From the NCBI RefSeq assembly GCF_024181225.1, contig NZ_CP051198.1:2692919-2756918 (forward strand): a stretch of DNA of 64,000 bases, given 5' to 3'. Within the stretch, counting starts at the first letter, position 1; the number at the start of each line of letters is the position of its first letter. Positions 1-8,373 of this stretch are shown here, piece after piece. Source of the DNA: Treponema sp. OMZ 787. GTDB taxonomy: Bacteria > Spirochaetota > Spirochaetia > Treponematales > Treponemataceae. The position numbers and the translations under genes were made by a program. The notes under the pieces were generated by a model. That model searched no databases. It was not told where the DNA came from and saw nothing but the letters and a program-made list of their open reading frames with translations.

Positions 1-152
1 GCGGAGGTATTGTACCTCTTTGCAAGTTTTTCGCTTTGCTGGTACAACTTACGGGCATAGATATGCTTCAAATTCCTAATCGTTAAATTTGCAAACTCTT
101 CTCCTCCCGGACAAGCAATAATTGCGAGGTTATTCGATTCAAGATAATTCAT
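1..152 (-). CDS. prs: Ribose-phosphate pyrophosphokinase, 5' end only
   Basis: The first 50 codons of a gene read leftward off the window edge. The start is ATG at 150-152 with a GGAGG ribosome site at 157-161. The N-terminus contains NNLAIIACPGGEEFA and a lysine-rich stretch ending LAKRY. This resembles the N-terminus of spirochaetal PRPP synthetases, which make phosphoribosyl pyrophosphate from ribose-5-phosphate and ATP for nucleotide synthesis. The catalytic loop and PRPP-binding motif lie outside the window, so the identification rests on N-terminal resemblance only. Confidence 0.6.
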   Translation of the reverse strand, partial: MNYLESNNLAIIACPGGEEFANLTIRNLKHIYARKLYQQSEKLAKRYNTS

Positions 153-192
153 TTTGCCTCCAAAAAGAATGTAAAAAAATTTTACTGACCTT

Positions 193-221
193 AATCTATC
201 ACTTGTTGAGGAAAATTACAA
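193..221 (-). promoter_or_regulatory. Candidate sigma-70 promoter of prs
   Basis: On the minus strand TTGTAA (216-221) is followed after 17 bases by TAGATT (193-198). It lies about 40 bases upstream of the prs start, in the gap between prs and the CNB-GGDEF gene. The fit is moderate. Confidence 0.45.
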
Positions 222-262
222 TAGGGGGAAGAAAAAGCTGTTTTACTAAACTTACAAGCTAT

Positions 263-1231
263 TTACTTTTTATAAACGGCAACCCTGTTTCTTCCGGCTT
301 CCTTGGCGGCATAAAGGGCCGTGTCGGCAAATTTTAAGAGTTCAGGTGCCGTAATCTTTTCGTCATATACGGCAAGGCCTATCGAACAAGAAACTCTTAA
401 TGACGGATGCTCTTGAAATGTCAAGGCATTAACCTCGGTACATACTTTTTTGCAATGATACTCGGCTCTTTCCAATATTCCCCTTATAATAAAAGAAAAC
501 TCATCGCCTCCGTAACGGATTAAAATATCGTCCGTATCAAAATTACGCTTAAAAACTTCGACAATAGCTAATAGAACCTTGTCGCAAAAAACGGCTCCGT
601 AGTCCCTGTTAAGCTTACCAAAGTGATCGATATCCACCATGGCAAAGTTTACCCCGATGTGCTGGCGGACACAGCGCTTCAATAAGCTTTCAAAGGACTC
701 ATCTAAATATCTTCTATTGTAGAGTCCTGTAAACTCGTCCGTAATCGCTCTTTTTTTGGCATCATCGCCCCATCGGATAATCTGCGATAAAAGCCCGTCC
801 GTCTTGCCTAATCGGCTTCCGGTGATTTTAAGCATATTGTACAAAACCATAGAAGCTATCTTAGGCTGATCAAAAATTAACGAAGAAAAATCTTGTGATT
901 TTAAAACAAGACAAGAGGTAGATTCTACAGCCTTGCAGGTTGCCGACCTATGCTCCTGTTCAAGCATAGCCATTTCGCCGAAAAAGTCTCCGGCTCCGAG
1001 ACGGACAAGTTCAATTTCCTTTCCTTCAGATTTTACCGAAACGGAAATAGTACCCTTGACTATGATAAAAAGCTCGTTGCCCGATTCGCCTTCATAGACG
1101 AGGGCCTGCCCCGCTTCAAATTCGGAATAGAACATGGCCTCAGCTAAAACTTGAATCTCACTCAGAGAAAGATGAGCAAAGAGCCGTGCTGTCTGTAAAA
1201 TTTCAAGCCATTTTTGTTTTGAGCTATTCAT
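263..1231 (-). CDS. Cyclic-nucleotide-binding domain plus GGDEF protein, intact motifs
   Basis: A 322-aa cytosolic signalling protein with no signal peptide or membrane segment. Residues about 15-130 form a CNB (Crp-like) domain whose phosphate-binding cassette is well kept (FGEMAML, then RSAT with Arg96). Residues about 165-320 form a GGDEF domain with an exact GGDEF at 241-245, so diguanylate cyclase activity is plausible. The I-site arginine (RxxD, just upstream) is absent (DTDD there), so product inhibition through that site is unlikely. The gene overlaps the end of its upstream neighbour by 8 bases, so the two are probably translated together. I infer that a cyclic nucleotide or another small ligand controls c-di-GMP synthesis. 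The ligand is not visible in the sequence. Confidence 0.85.
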   Translation of the reverse strand: MNSSKQKWLEILQTARLFAHLSLSEIQVLAEAMFYSEFEAGQALVYEGESGNELFIIVKGTISVSVKSEGKEIELVRLGAGDFFGEMAMLEQEHRSATCKAVESTSCLVLKSQDFSSLIFDQPKIASMVLYNMLKITGSRLGKTDGLLSQIIRWGDDAKKRAITDEFTGLYNRRYLDESFESLLKRCVRQHIGVNFAMVDIDHFGKLNRDYGAVFCDKVLLAIVEVFKRNFDTDDILIRYGGDEFSFIIRGILERAEYHCKKVCTEVNALTFQEHPSLRVSCSIGLAVYDEKITAPELLKFADTALYAAKEAGRNRVAVYKK

Positions 1232-2192
1232 TTATATCCTCCTCAAAGAGAATCTTGGAGCCGCCGCGGGCCCGTCCGATAAGAGGCATTTCAGAGCATT
1301 GTTTTATAAAGTCAGCCTTTTCAATTTTTGTATCCGGATAGAGCAAGATGCCTAAACTCATGCTTAATTTAAAAGGATTATTTAAAACCGGGGATATATC
1401 CAAGCTTTCAAGCTCAGCCTTTATCTTTTCGGCTAAACTTGCAGCCCCGGTACGTCCTAATTCGGGCGTTAAAACGGCAAATTCGTTCCCCTGATAACGC
1501 ATTAAAACTGCATCGGTATCCAAAAAGCGGCTCAGGTGATTGCCTATAAAGGTAAGACAGGCATCTCCTTTTTCGTGGCCGTAAGTGTCGTTGATAGCCT
1601 TAAAATTATCGGGCTTCATCATAATAAGAGAAAAAGAGCTTTTCATAAACTCTGCAATGTTTTCCTCAAGATAGGCCTTGTTTAAAAGGCCCGTAAGCTT
1701 ATCCCCGTAAACCTGCTTTTGTAATTCCTGCATAATGGGAGAGTTTTCTTTTATTAAAGAGTTTGCCTTTCGGGTTCTTCTTGAAACCATAACCAAGAAA
1801 GACTTTAACAGTTGGGCATAGGTTACGGGATTATCCTTAAAAACATTTTCCATAGGTATTCCGTCTTTCGGAAAAGAGAGGATGATGGTGTCCTCATTGG
1901 CAGAAGCTATGGCCTTTTGTTCATCCTGGGTAAGCATAGCTGTTTCACCGAACATCTCGCCTGCTACGAATTCGGCAAGGACCGACTTATCTTCAGGAGA
2001 TAAAATGATAACATTTCCTTCTACAATAATATAAAAGCGGTCACCTTTTGTATCCTGTTTAAAAATAATATCGCCTTTTTGATAACTGTCTATCCCTGCA
2101 TTATCGGCTATGTCCTTTAAGTAAACCTCATCCCATCCTGCAAAAAGAGGAGTATTACTTAAAGCCTCTATCTTTTGTCTATCTCTAATCAT
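1224..2192 (-). CDS. CNB plus degenerate GGDEF protein, likely regulatory
   Basis: A 322-aa paralogue of the protein encoded just downstream, with the same domain order and length. The CNB cassette keeps FGETAML, but the usual phosphate-binding Arg region reads DEQKAIA. The cyclase motif is YQGNEF (233-238) instead of GGDEF. Both changes suggest that it neither binds cyclic nucleotide in the standard way nor makes c-di-GMP. It may be a regulatory partner, or bind GTP or c-di-GMP without catalysis. Its stop overlaps the start of the intact paralogue, consistent with a tandem duplication in which one copy lost catalysis. The minus-strand start at 2192 follows a clear AGGTGG-like site. Confidence 0.8.
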   Translation of the reverse strand: MIRDRQKIEALSNTPLFAGWDEVYLKDIADNAGIDSYQKGDIIFKQDTKGDRFYIIVEGNVIILSPEDKSVLAEFVAGEMFGETAMLTQDEQKAIASANEDTIILSFPKDGIPMENVFKDNPVTYAQLLKSFLVMVSRRTRKANSLIKENSPIMQELQKQVYGDKLTGLLNKAYLEENIAEFMKSSFSLIMMKPDNFKAINDTYGHEKGDACLTFIGNHLSRFLDTDAVLMRYQGNEFAVLTPELGRTGAASLAEKIKAELESLDISPVLNNPFKLSMSLGILLYPDTKIEKADFIKQCSEMPLIGRARGGSKILFEEDINE

Positions 2193-2277
2193 CTATACCA
2201 CCTAAGGTCATTATAACATATTTTCGGTAAAAAAAAAGTGAGTATTGAAAAAAAATCATGGAAAGAAATAAAAAAAC

Positions 2278-3372
2278 TTATTCATAAAGCAGCTCCTCCA
2301 AATCTTTTTTAAAGGTTTGGTTTATGTTTTTCTTTTCTTTAAAGCGCCTTTTTGCCGACTTGGATTTTTCTTCCTTCTTTATTAAGAATTTTTCCTGCCG
2401 TTTTTCCCGTCTTATTTTTCTTCTATCCTCTTTTAATAATTGCAGGTAGAGTTCATACCTCTTTTTATCCAGTAAGCCTGTTTTAAAAGCCTCTAAAACG
2501 GCACAGCCTTTTTCGCATGTATGCGTACAGTCGCTAAAAAGACACTTGGATTTTAGCTCGGTAATATCGGCAAAAGAATTTTCCCCGCTGTCCGAATCCC
2601 AGATACCCAGAACCTTCATGCCGGGAGTATCCATTATAACGCCCGAATCTTCTCCTAAAGAAATTATCTGACGGTTCGTTGTAGTATGAACGCCCTTATC
2701 TATTTTTTTATTTGTTTCACTTGTGCGTAAAATTTCTTTTCCGGTTAAGCTGTTTACAAGGCTCGATTTTCCGACACCGGAAGAACCGATCAGCACCGAA
2801 GTCTTTCCCTTTTTAAAATAATGCTTTATATTTTTTAAGCTTTCGGGTTCATAAATACTTATGCAGTAGACTTTTAAATGAGGATAAATCTTTTTTATTA
2901 AATTTTCGGCATCTTCCCTTGCTTCGGATAAGTCCGCCTTAGTTAAAAGCAAAACGGTTTCGATGTTTTGCAAGGCAAAAACATATCTGCCCAACCGGTT
3001 TAAATTAAAATCTTTGTTTAAGGACATACATATAAAAGCCGTATCGATATTAGCCGCAATAATTTGTTCAAGCTCAATCCCTGACCTAGGATCCGTCCTC
3101 GAAATTTTATTTTTACGCTCGTATAAAAAATCTATAAGTGCAATCGAAGAATTTTCTTGAGACTCAAAGCCTATCCAGTCTCCTACCGTAGGATAAGTAC
3201 CGGATACCTCGCATTCTTTTTTAAAAGAGCCTTTTAAACGGGCTTCTTTTTCACCGTCTTTACATATTATTTTATAAGTATTCCCGGCAAAAAAAATAAT
3301 ACGTCCAACCTCTTTTTCGATTTTTTTATCCTTAAAAAAATCTTCAAACCCGAAATTTAAAATTGTTTCCAT
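2278..3372 (-). CDS. rsgA: Small ribosomal subunit biogenesis GTPase RsgA
   Basis: A circularly permuted GTPase of 364 aa that acts in late 30S subunit maturation. In order: an N-terminal OB-fold region; the G4 motif (here TKAD) before the P-loop GSSGVGKSS; the G3 motif DTPGM; and a C-terminal zinc region with clustered Cys and His (CLFSDCTHTCEKGC). A lysine- and arginine-rich tail of about 60 residues follows the zinc region and could contact rRNA. The G4-G1-G3 order is diagnostic of the family. A strong promoter lies about 250 bases upstream (3625-3653), so the mRNA probably has a long leader containing a mini-ORF. Confidence 0.93.
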   Translation of the reverse strand: METILNFGFEDFFKDKKIEKEVGRIIFFAGNTYKIICKDGEKEARLKGSFKKECEVSGTYPTVGDWIGFESQENSSIALIDFLYERKNKISRTDPRSGIELEQIIAANIDTAFICMSLNKDFNLNRLGRYVFALQNIETVLLLTKADLSEAREDAENLIKKIYPHLKVYCISIYEPESLKNIKHYFKKGKTSVLIGSSGVGKSSLVNSLTGKEILRTSETNKKIDKGVHTTTNRQIISLGEDSGVIMDTPGMKVLGIWDSDSGENSFADITELKSKCLFSDCTHTCEKGCAVLEAFKTGLLDKKRYELYLQLLKEDRRKIRREKRQEKFLIKKEEKSKSAKRRFKEKKNINQTFKKDLEELLYE

Positions 3373-3527
3373 AATGTTTCCTTATACATAGAGAATTATT
3401 TTCTCCCGGGATCTACATCACAAAAAATTCGGATTTAAAAATCGGCAAACTTGAATACGAATAAAACCAAGCAAGTGAATTTAAGGTGAGAATCTTAATA
3501 AATAAAATTGATTTGATAAAATGCAGT

Positions 3528-3587
3528 TTATAAAGAGCTTCCGGGAGTAAGATCTTTGCCGCTTGTTAAAAGTAATACTATAGTCAT
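3528..3587 (-). CDS. Possible 19-codon leader peptide upstream of rsgA
   Basis: A short reading frame, MTIVLLLTSGKDLTPGSSL, starts 5 bases after a strong GGGAGGTG ribosome site. It lies about 30 bases downstream of a near-consensus promoter. It is the first translatable unit on the presumed rsgA transcript. Its tail (CTCCCGG, 3541-3547) could pair with CCGGGAG at about 3404-3410, nearer rsgA. Nothing in the peptide is recognisable. Translation is suggested only by the ribosome site and position. Confidence 0.35.
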   Translation of the reverse strand: MTIVLLLTSGKDLTPGSSL

Positions 3588-3624
3588 AGAGCACCTCCCA
3601 TAAGTCTTAAAATTCTATGTTCGG

Positions 3625-3653
3625 ATACTAGCGTAAAATAGAAATTTTGTCAA
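3625..3653 (-). promoter_or_regulatory. Strong sigma-70 promoter, leader/rsgA
   Basis: On the minus strand TTGACA (3648-3653), a 17-base spacer and TAGTAT (3625-3630). It sits just after the terminator of the upstream membrane-protein gene, so it starts a fresh transcript towards rsgA. Confidence 0.8.
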
Positions 3654-3670
3654 GTAGATGTTTGCAGTAC

Positions 3671-3705
3671 AAAAATTAAGCAGCAACGGATAACCGCTGC
3701 CGCTT
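3671..3705 (-). terminator. Intrinsic terminator of the YhhN-family gene
   Basis: A 12-base-pair imperfect stem (3678-3689 with 3694-3705, loop ATAA) is followed on the minus strand by a T-rich stretch. It lies about 30 bases past the stop of the membrane-protein gene. Confidence 0.75.
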
Positions 3706-3732
3706 TGATTTCTTAAAGGCCCTTATTAAGCC

Positions 3733-4434
3733 TTAGGCCCCTATAATTCCTATGGCACCTAATACGATTAAAAGTTGGGCAAGAATATAGGTTTTCATGA
3801 TTATAAAACGCATTCCAGCCTTGCCTCCTAAAAAGTATTGTGCAGACACAAGGGCATCAGATATGATAAACAAAACGCTTCCTACAGCAGCCAATATAAG
3901 CCCAATTGAAGGATTTGCAAAGGCAAAAACTATAAAGAGCCAGCTCATCGATGCGAGTATAAGCCCGTAAGTTATGACGATAGGCTTAAGTCCTTTTAAG
4001 TGTTTTTTTGTTCTCATTATGCTGTAAATAATTACGGCTAAAAAAATCACGGCAATGATAACTGCGGGAATGACAGGAATATATTCAACCTTGGCACCGA
4101 GTATAGCAAAAACTATATAACAGATTTGAGCAATTGCAAAAAATAAAACCCCAAGAGCAAAGTTTTGTTTTTCGCTGTCAAAAAGAAGGGCAACATCTCC
4201 CAAAAAACTGAAAATCAAGGCAATAATTATTAAAAGATTTAGAATCGAAAATGTTTGGATACTTACAAAACTGAAAGCCAAAAAGAATAAAAGAAGAGAC
4301 GGCATCAACATAAACTTTGTAATATCAGCCCATTTTTGTTTTTGCCTAAAACACTTGATTAAATGAATGACCGAAATAACTGCAAACAAGACTAGAGCCG
4401 CTATACACCAAGGATCGAAACATTGAGCATACAT
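3733..4434 (-). CDS. YhhN/lysoplasmalogenase-family membrane protein
   Basis: About 233 aa with roughly eight hydrophobic membrane segments and short loops. The motif FLGDVALLF, followed by a glycine-rich segment with FAIAQICY, resembles the YhhN family, which includes TMEM86 lysoplasmalogenases that cleave the vinyl-ether bond of lysoplasmalogens. The start chosen is ATG at 4434, 6 bases after GGAGG. An upstream TTG in frame would overlap that ribosome site. The gene is divergent from tatD, and the two share a region with inverted -35-like elements. The enzymatic role is inferred from the family only. Confidence 0.7.
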   Translation of the reverse strand: MYAQCFDPWCIAALVLFAVISVIHLIKCFRQKQKWADITKFMLMPSLLLFFLAFSFVSIQTFSILNLLIIIALIFSFLGDVALLFDSEKQNFALGVLFFAIAQICYIVFAILGAKVEYIPVIPAVIIAVIFLAVIIYSIMRTKKHLKGLKPIVITYGLILASMSWLFIVFAFANPSIGLILAAVGSVLFIISDALVSAQYFLGGKAGMRFIIMKTYILAQLLIVLGAIGIIGA

Positions 4435-4472
4435 ATATACCTCCAAAAATATACCTACATCATAATGATATA

Positions 4473-4524
4473 CCTAAATCGTCAAAAAAGCAAGATATTT
4501 TTTAAATTTAAGTTGACGATTAGG
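4473..4524. repeat. Inverted repeat spanning divergent promoters
   Basis: 4473-4485 (CCTAAATCGTCAA) is the reverse complement of 4513-4524 apart from one missing base. Each arm contains the TTGACG -35 element of one divergent gene. The rightward copy has a good promoter; the leftward one has only a weak -10 (TATGAT at short spacing). Confidence 0.55.
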
Positions 4525-4541
4525 CTTTTCTATGTTATTCT
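4513..4541 (+). promoter_or_regulatory. Sigma-70 promoter of tatD-dus
   Basis: TTGACG (4513-4518), a 17-base spacer and TATTCT (4536-4541), about 70 bases before the tatD start. Confidence 0.65.
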
Positions 4542-4611
4542 GTACAAGACGGTAATGTTACCTTAGTTAATAGGTAAAAATTTATAACATCAGTTTATAT
4601 GGAAGAATAAT

Positions 4612-5385
4612 ATGCAGATTTTTGATACTCATGCTCATCTCGGCTTGATCTATTCTGATCCGATTGAGCAGTTGCGGGTTGTACAGGAAGCCAGACAAGG
4701 CTCTGTAACAAGGATAATAAGTATATGTAACAGCCTCCACGACTTTTCAAAGGTGTACGAGACTCTCAGGTTTTCACCTGCAGTATACCATGCCGTAGGC
4801 GTATCTCCTTCCGAAGTTACATCCCCGGGAAAGGACTGGCAAAAAATTATAGAAGAAAGCTTAAAATTGCCCAATGTAGTGGCTGTAGGAGAAATAGGCC
4901 TTGATTATTGCAAAAAATACGGAGACAAGCGCTCTCAGATTGAACTTTTTATAGCCCAGCTTGACATTGCTTCAAAAGCGGGATTTCCTGTAATTATCCA
5001 TAACAGGGAAGCAGGCAAGGACCTTCTTGACATATTAAAAGAAAGAATTCCTAAAGAGGGCGGCGTTTTACATTGCTACTCAGAAGACGATATTTATGCA
5101 AAAGAGGCCTTAAAGCTTCCCCTATACTTCTCCTTTGCAGGAAATTTGACTTACCGCAATGCAAGAAACTTGCACGATACGGTATTGGCGCTTCCTCTTG
5201 ACCGAATCGTAGTCGAATCCGAAAGCCCCTTTATGCCTCCTTCGGTATACCGAGGCCAAAGGAATATGCCGGCCAATACCATAGAAACCGTAAAGTTTAT
5301 GGCTGAAATGTTAAAGATGGATATTGAAGAGCTTGCCGATCAGCTTTGGAAAAACAGCTGCAAACTCTTCAGGCTGCCGGAATAA
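4612..5385 (+). CDS. tatD: TatD-family metal-dependent hydrolase/DNase
   Basis: A 257-aa TIM-barrel amidohydrolase-type protein of the usual TatD length. The metal-site motifs occur in order: DTHAHL at the N-terminus, GEIGLDY, IIHNREA, LHCYS and ESESPFM. The family has 3'-5' exonuclease activity in DNA repair and fragmentation; activity here is inferred. The start ATG follows GGAAG at 6 bases. The dus gene begins one base after its stop, so the two are co-transcribed and probably translationally coupled. Confidence 0.9.
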   Translation: MQIFDTHAHLGLIYSDPIEQLRVVQEARQGSVTRIISICNSLHDFSKVYETLRFSPAVYHAVGVSPSEVTSPGKDWQKIIEESLKLPNVVAVGEIGLDYCKKYGDKRSQIELFIAQLDIASKAGFPVIIHNREAGKDLLDILKERIPKEGGVLHCYSEDDIYAKEALKLPLYFSFAGNLTYRNARNLHDTVLALPLDRIVVESESPFMPPSVYRGQRNMPANTIETVKFMAEMLKMDIEELADQLWKNSCKLFRLPE

Positions 5386-5386
5386 G

Positions 5387-6394
5387 ATGGCAAAAACACC
5401 GCTTTACAAGCCCGTCTCAATAGGCGGGCTTCTTTTATCGGGAAACATATTTTTGGCCCCTGTTGCAGGCTATTCTGACAAGGCCTTCCGCTCAATCTGT
5501 GCGGATTGCGGTGCAGATTTTACATACACCGAAATGGTCTCCTCTGAAGCCCTCGTGAGGGATTCCAATAAAACTGAAACCTTAATCGGAAGAGCTCCTA
5601 ACGAAAAGGCTTATGCCGTGCAGATTTTCGGCTCAAATCCCGAATATATGGCAAAAACAGCCGTAATAATCGCCGAAAAATATTCTCCCGAATGTATCGA
5701 CATAAATTCGGGCTGTCCTATGGCAAAGATTACCAAAAACGGAGCAGGTTCGGCCCTGATGACGGACATTCCGCTCTTATACAAAATTGTAAAGGCAGTA
5801 AACGATGCAATGGCTCCATATAAGATACCCGTAACCCTTAAAATAAGATCGGGCTTTACCGCTGATAAACTCAACTGGAAAGAAGCAGCCTCAGCCGCAA
5901 TCGATGCCGGTGTTAAAATGCTCACCCTACATCCGCGCACCCGTGCCCAGGTGTATTCCGGGAAGGCCGATTGGAACATTCTTGCAGAGCTTGTTCAATT
6001 TGCGAAGCCTCATAAAATTCCTATTTTCGGATCGGGAGATCTTTTTTCGCCTGAGGATGCCAAAAAAATGCTTGAAGAAACCGGCTGCACCGGCATAATG
6101 TTTGCCCGCGGGGCTATGGGAAACCCCTTTATCTTTACCCAAACGCGGGAGCTTTTAACCAAGGGGGCATACGGAGAAATAAGCACCGAACAAAAAATCC
6201 GCACCGGCTTTAAAGAGCTTGTCTTTTTATGCGATGAAAAGGGAGAAGAAAAAGGCTGCCGCGAAATGCGTAAACGCTTTGCTGCCTACACCAAGGGCAT
6301 ACCTGACGGCTCAAAACTCCGCCAAGAATTGGTACAAGCCTCAACAATCGAGGAGTACAAAGCTATAATTCAAAATTATTTTCAATTGACATAA
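5387..6394 (+). CDS. dus: tRNA-dihydrouridine synthase
   Basis: A 335-aa FMN-dependent enzyme that reduces uridine in the tRNA D-loop. Seen in order: an N-terminal substrate and FMN region (LAPVAGYSDKAFR), the catalytic cysteine motif NSGCPMAK, HPRTRAQVYSGKADW, and the phosphate-binding segments GSGDL and FARGAMGNPFIF. The overall pattern is DusB-like. The start taken is ATG at 5387, immediately after the tatD stop. A longer in-frame version would extend 21 codons into tatD and lacks support. Confidence 0.92.
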   Translation: MAKTPLYKPVSIGGLLLSGNIFLAPVAGYSDKAFRSICADCGADFTYTEMVSSEALVRDSNKTETLIGRAPNEKAYAVQIFGSNPEYMAKTAVIIAEKYSPECIDINSGCPMAKITKNGAGSALMTDIPLLYKIVKAVNDAMAPYKIPVTLKIRSGFTADKLNWKEAASAAIDAGVKMLTLHPRTRAQVYSGKADWNILAELVQFAKPHKIPIFGSGDLFSPEDAKKMLEETGCTGIMFARGAMGNPFIFTQTRELLTKGAYGEISTEQKIRTGFKELVFLCDEKGEEKGCREMRKRFAAYTKGIPDGSKLRQELVQASTIEEYKAIIQNYFQLT

Positions 6395-6463
6395 GATGAT
6401 TTCTTCTATATACTTATTTTTGTAAAAAATTCGGAAACCTCTGTTTCCTCAGTAGGAGAACTT

Positions 6464-8194
6464 ATGTCAGACACATGCACAGTAAAAGCACTGCCTTTGG
6501 TTCCGTTTAAGGAAATGCCTTATACGCGGCCGGATATGAAGGCGATTGAAAAGGGCTTTGCCGATGCCCTATCTAAATTTAAGGCGGCAGCTTCGGTAAA
6601 AGAACAGATCGAAGCTATCGATATGGTACAGGCCATAAACCGCGAGTACAGCACTATGGCTTCTTTGGCCTCGGTCAGGCACACCATCGATACAAGGGAC
6701 GAATTCTACGATAAAGAAAACGATTTTTATGATGAGGCCGGCCCTCTTTTTAGCAAACTTTCAAACGAATTCGGTGCAGAAATGGTAAAATCGAAATTTA
6801 GAGCCGAGCATGAAAAGGAATTCGGTCATCAAGTTTTTGATTTAACCGACCTATCCTTAAAGGTGTTCAGCCCCGAAATTATGGACGACCTCATGGCGGA
6901 AAACAAGCTTACCAGTAAATACAGTAAGCTCATCGCCTCTGCCCAGATCGAATTCCAAGGTGAAAAAAGAACCCTTTCCCAGCTAACCCCCTTTATGCAG
7001 GACATGGACAGGGAGGTAAGAAAGGCAGCAGCAAAAGCCTATTACGGTTTTTTTGAAGAAAACGAAGCCGCGTTTGATTCAATCTATGATGAGCTTGTAA
7101 AGATACGCACAAAGATAGCCAAAAAACTCGGCTACAAAAACTTTGTTCAGCTTGCCTATGACCGCCTCGGAAGAACCGAGTACAATGCCGAAATGGTTGC
7201 AAACTACCGCAAGCAGATTTATGAGCTTGTTGTTCCGATTGCTCAGTCCTTAAAAAAGCGCCAAAGCAAGAGATTAAAGCTCGATAAGGTCTATTATTAC
7301 GATACCGGCCTCAAATACCTTACGGGAAATGCCGTTCCCCAAGGCGAGCCTGATTGGATTGTTGAGCAGGCAAAGAAGATGTACAACGAGCTTTCGCCCG
7401 AAACAAAGGAATTCTTCGGCATTATGACAGACTACGGACTAATGGACCTACTTTCAACAAAGGGAAAGGCAGGCGGAGGTTATTGCACGGGCTTCCCCAT
7501 GTACAAGGTTCCCTTTATCTTTGCAAACTTTAACAAGACCCAGCACGATGTCGAGGTTATGACCCACGAAGCAGGCCATGCCTTCCAAGCCTATCAAAGC
7601 CGGGATGCCCGCCTTCTCGAATACGGATGGCCCACCCTTGAGGCTTGCGAAATTCATTCGATGAGTATGGAATTTTTCACATGGCCCTGGATGGAGCTTT
7701 TCTTTAAACATCAGACAGAAAAGTTTAAGTTTACCCACCTTTCAGGCGCCTTCGAATTCCTCCCCTACGGAGCCACAGTCGATGAGTTCCAGCACTGGGT
7801 ATATGAAAACCCCGAAGCAAGCCCTGCCGAAAGAAAGGCGGAATGGCATAAGATAGAATTAAAATACAATCCTTCAATCGATTATGCCGATAACGAATAC
7901 CTTAACCGAGGCGGCTTTTGGGTAAAGCAGGGACACATCTTTGCATCTCCCTTCTATTACATAGACTACACCCTGGCCCAAGTTTGCGCCCTACAGTTTT
8001 GGGTAAAGGCCAATGCCGACCGAAAAACGGCATGGGAAGATTATTTACGCCTCTGCAAGGCAGGCGGAAGCCTCCCCTTCTTGGAGCTTTTAAAACTTGC
8101 AAACCTAAAAAATCCCTTTGAAGAAGGCTGCATCGCTTCGGTAACCCCCGAATGCGAAAAATGGCTCAACTCGATAGACGATTCAAAACTGTAG
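6464..8194 (+). CDS. M3-family oligoendopeptidase (PepF-like)
   Basis: A 576-aa cytosolic zinc peptidase. The metal site is HEAGH at residues 368-372, in the context VMTHEAGHAFQAY, with the downstream glutamate region EACEIHSMSMEFF supplying the third zinc ligand expected for M3 peptidases. Length and order fit bacterial oligoendopeptidases, which degrade short peptides. An AGGAG ribosome site lies 6 bases before ATG. A small GGAAAC/GTTTCC hairpin (about 6432-6447) sits in the leader. Peptide use fits an oral treponeme that lives on amino acids, as do the peptide-binding lipoprotein and Pip elsewhere in the window. Confidence 0.92.
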   Translation: MSDTCTVKALPLVPFKEMPYTRPDMKAIEKGFADALSKFKAAASVKEQIEAIDMVQAINREYSTMASLASVRHTIDTRDEFYDKENDFYDEAGPLFSKLSNEFGAEMVKSKFRAEHEKEFGHQVFDLTDLSLKVFSPEIMDDLMAENKLTSKYSKLIASAQIEFQGEKRTLSQLTPFMQDMDREVRKAAAKAYYGFFEENEAAFDSIYDELVKIRTKIAKKLGYKNFVQLAYDRLGRTEYNAEMVANYRKQIYELVVPIAQSLKKRQSKRLKLDKVYYYDTGLKYLTGNAVPQGEPDWIVEQAKKMYNELSPETKEFFGIMTDYGLMDLLSTKGKAGGGYCTGFPMYKVPFIFANFNKTQHDVEVMTHEAGHAFQAYQSRDARLLEYGWPTLEACEIHSMSMEFFTWPWMELFFKHQTEKFKFTHLSGAFEFLPYGATVDEFQHWVYENPEASPAERKAEWHKIELKYNPSIDYADNEYLNRGGFWVKQGHIFASPFYYIDYTLAQVCALQFWVKANADRKTAWEDYLRLCKAGGSLPFLELLKLANLKNPFEEGCIASVTPECEKWLNSIDDSKL

Positions 8195-8311
8195 CAGTAC
8201 AAATGAAGCCCCAGCCTTTCGCCGCATTTGATGTTAAGTAACACAGCTTTCAAAGCAACGGTTGAAACTAAAGTGCACCGGAACAAATGGGAAAGGAGTA
8301 AAATGCTTTTG

Positions 8312-8340
8312 TTGACATAAGACAATGAAAATATTATCCT
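8312..8340 (+). promoter_or_regulatory. Sigma-70 promoter of the EamA gene
   Basis: TTGACA (8312-8317), a 17-base spacer and TATCCT (8335-8340). A start near 8347 leaves a leader of about 27 bases holding GGAGG. The rest of the 8195-8373 gap shows nothing else. Confidence 0.7.
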
Positions 8341-8373
8341 ATTTATGCAGCTTTTTGAATTGGAGGCAGTAAA

